31,523 bases of DNA from Nostoc sp. CHAB 5834 (GTDB lineage Bacteria > Cyanobacteriota > Cyanobacteriia > Cyanobacteriales > Nostocaceae). The notes under the pieces were generated by a model. That model saw only the letters and a program-made list of their open reading frames with translations. It was not told the DNA's origin and did not search any database. Each line of letters starts with the position of its first letter. The first letter of the stretch is position 1. The position numbers were made by a program, and so were the translations under genes. Shown one piece after another: positions 31,399 through 31,523 of this stretch. Location: contig JAIVFU010000076.1 in assembly GCA_020829485.1 (NCBI GenBank), positions 1-31,523 on the forward strand, given 5' to 3'.

Positions 31399-31523
31399 AT
31401 ATAGGACTAATATTTGATTTCTGAAAAAGCTCCGTACAGATCGAAAAGCCTAATTCCCTACTCCCTACTCCCTACTCCCCACTCCCCGCCCACATAGATA
31501 ATTTCAAAAATCAAATACGATTC
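31399..31523. mobile_element. MITE, family A copy 3, truncated by the window end
   Basis: It begins ATAGGACTAATATTTGATT and is nearly identical to the element at 20614-20745, including the CCCTACT/CCCCACT heptamers and the right end AATCAAATACGATTC. Only the last few bases fall outside the window. Confidence 0.8.

Overview
The window looks like the chromosome of a filamentous, heterocyst-type cyanobacterium (Nostoc/Nostocales). Three things point there: many HIP1 octamers (GCGATCGC) inside and between genes; heptameric short tandem repeats (STRR) of the CCCCACT, GTCATTA and GTCCTTC kinds; and cyanobacterial genes such as ndhH, glgB, a cyanobacterial sucrose synthase, pentapeptide-repeat and PEP-CTERM proteins. 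I saw no tRNA, rRNA or CRISPR array.

Layout. (1) 1-3.4 kb: a 5'-incomplete HAF-repeat/PEP-CTERM protein, a small gene remnant with a terminator, an AT-rich NPPY methyltransferase and a haem-oxygenase-like di-iron protein. (2) 3.5-6.2 kb: a division pair on the minus strand, an FtsL-like membrane/coiled-coil protein followed by FtsI (PBP2-type transpeptidase). (3) 6.3-8.1 kb: repeats, a small lipoprotein and a small secreted protein. (4) 8.1-10.4 kb: glgB. (5) 10.4-11.3 kb: a collapsed IS4-like element with intact ends, into which two MITEs have inserted. (6) 11.7-13.9 kb: an HD-domain hydrolase and an orphan DppC-type permease. (7) 14-19.7 kb: a minus-strand sugar cluster, sucrose synthase (split by a one-base frameshift), a GH65 phosphorylase and beta-phosphoglucomutase. 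(8) 19.7-21.8 kb: repeat-rich spacer with a zinc-ribbon protein and a histidine-kinase remnant. (9) 21.8-24.2 kb: an Rrf2 regulator, a pentapeptide protein, a DUF2243 membrane protein and a DUF4129 protein. (10) 24.2-25.8 kb: a TnpB-only IS200/IS605-type element with a divergent ribbon-helix-helix gene. (11) 25.9-31.3 kb: ndhH, rsmH, an ExbB/MotA-type channel, small conserved proteins and a homologue of the human cobalamin-trafficking protein MMADHC.

How the genes fit together: susA, GH65 and pgmB would form a disaccharide route in which the phosphorylase releases beta-glucose-1-phosphate and PgmB makes it glucose-6-phosphate. glgB lies nearby on the other strand and belongs to glycogen synthesis.

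The main theme is repeat-driven remodelling of gene ends. Heptamer arrays or MITEs supply the stop codon, the C-terminal residues or the leader of at least six genes. One MITE family, with three copies here, carries the heptamer array inside it. Family names and motifs come from memory of known families; no database search was run.
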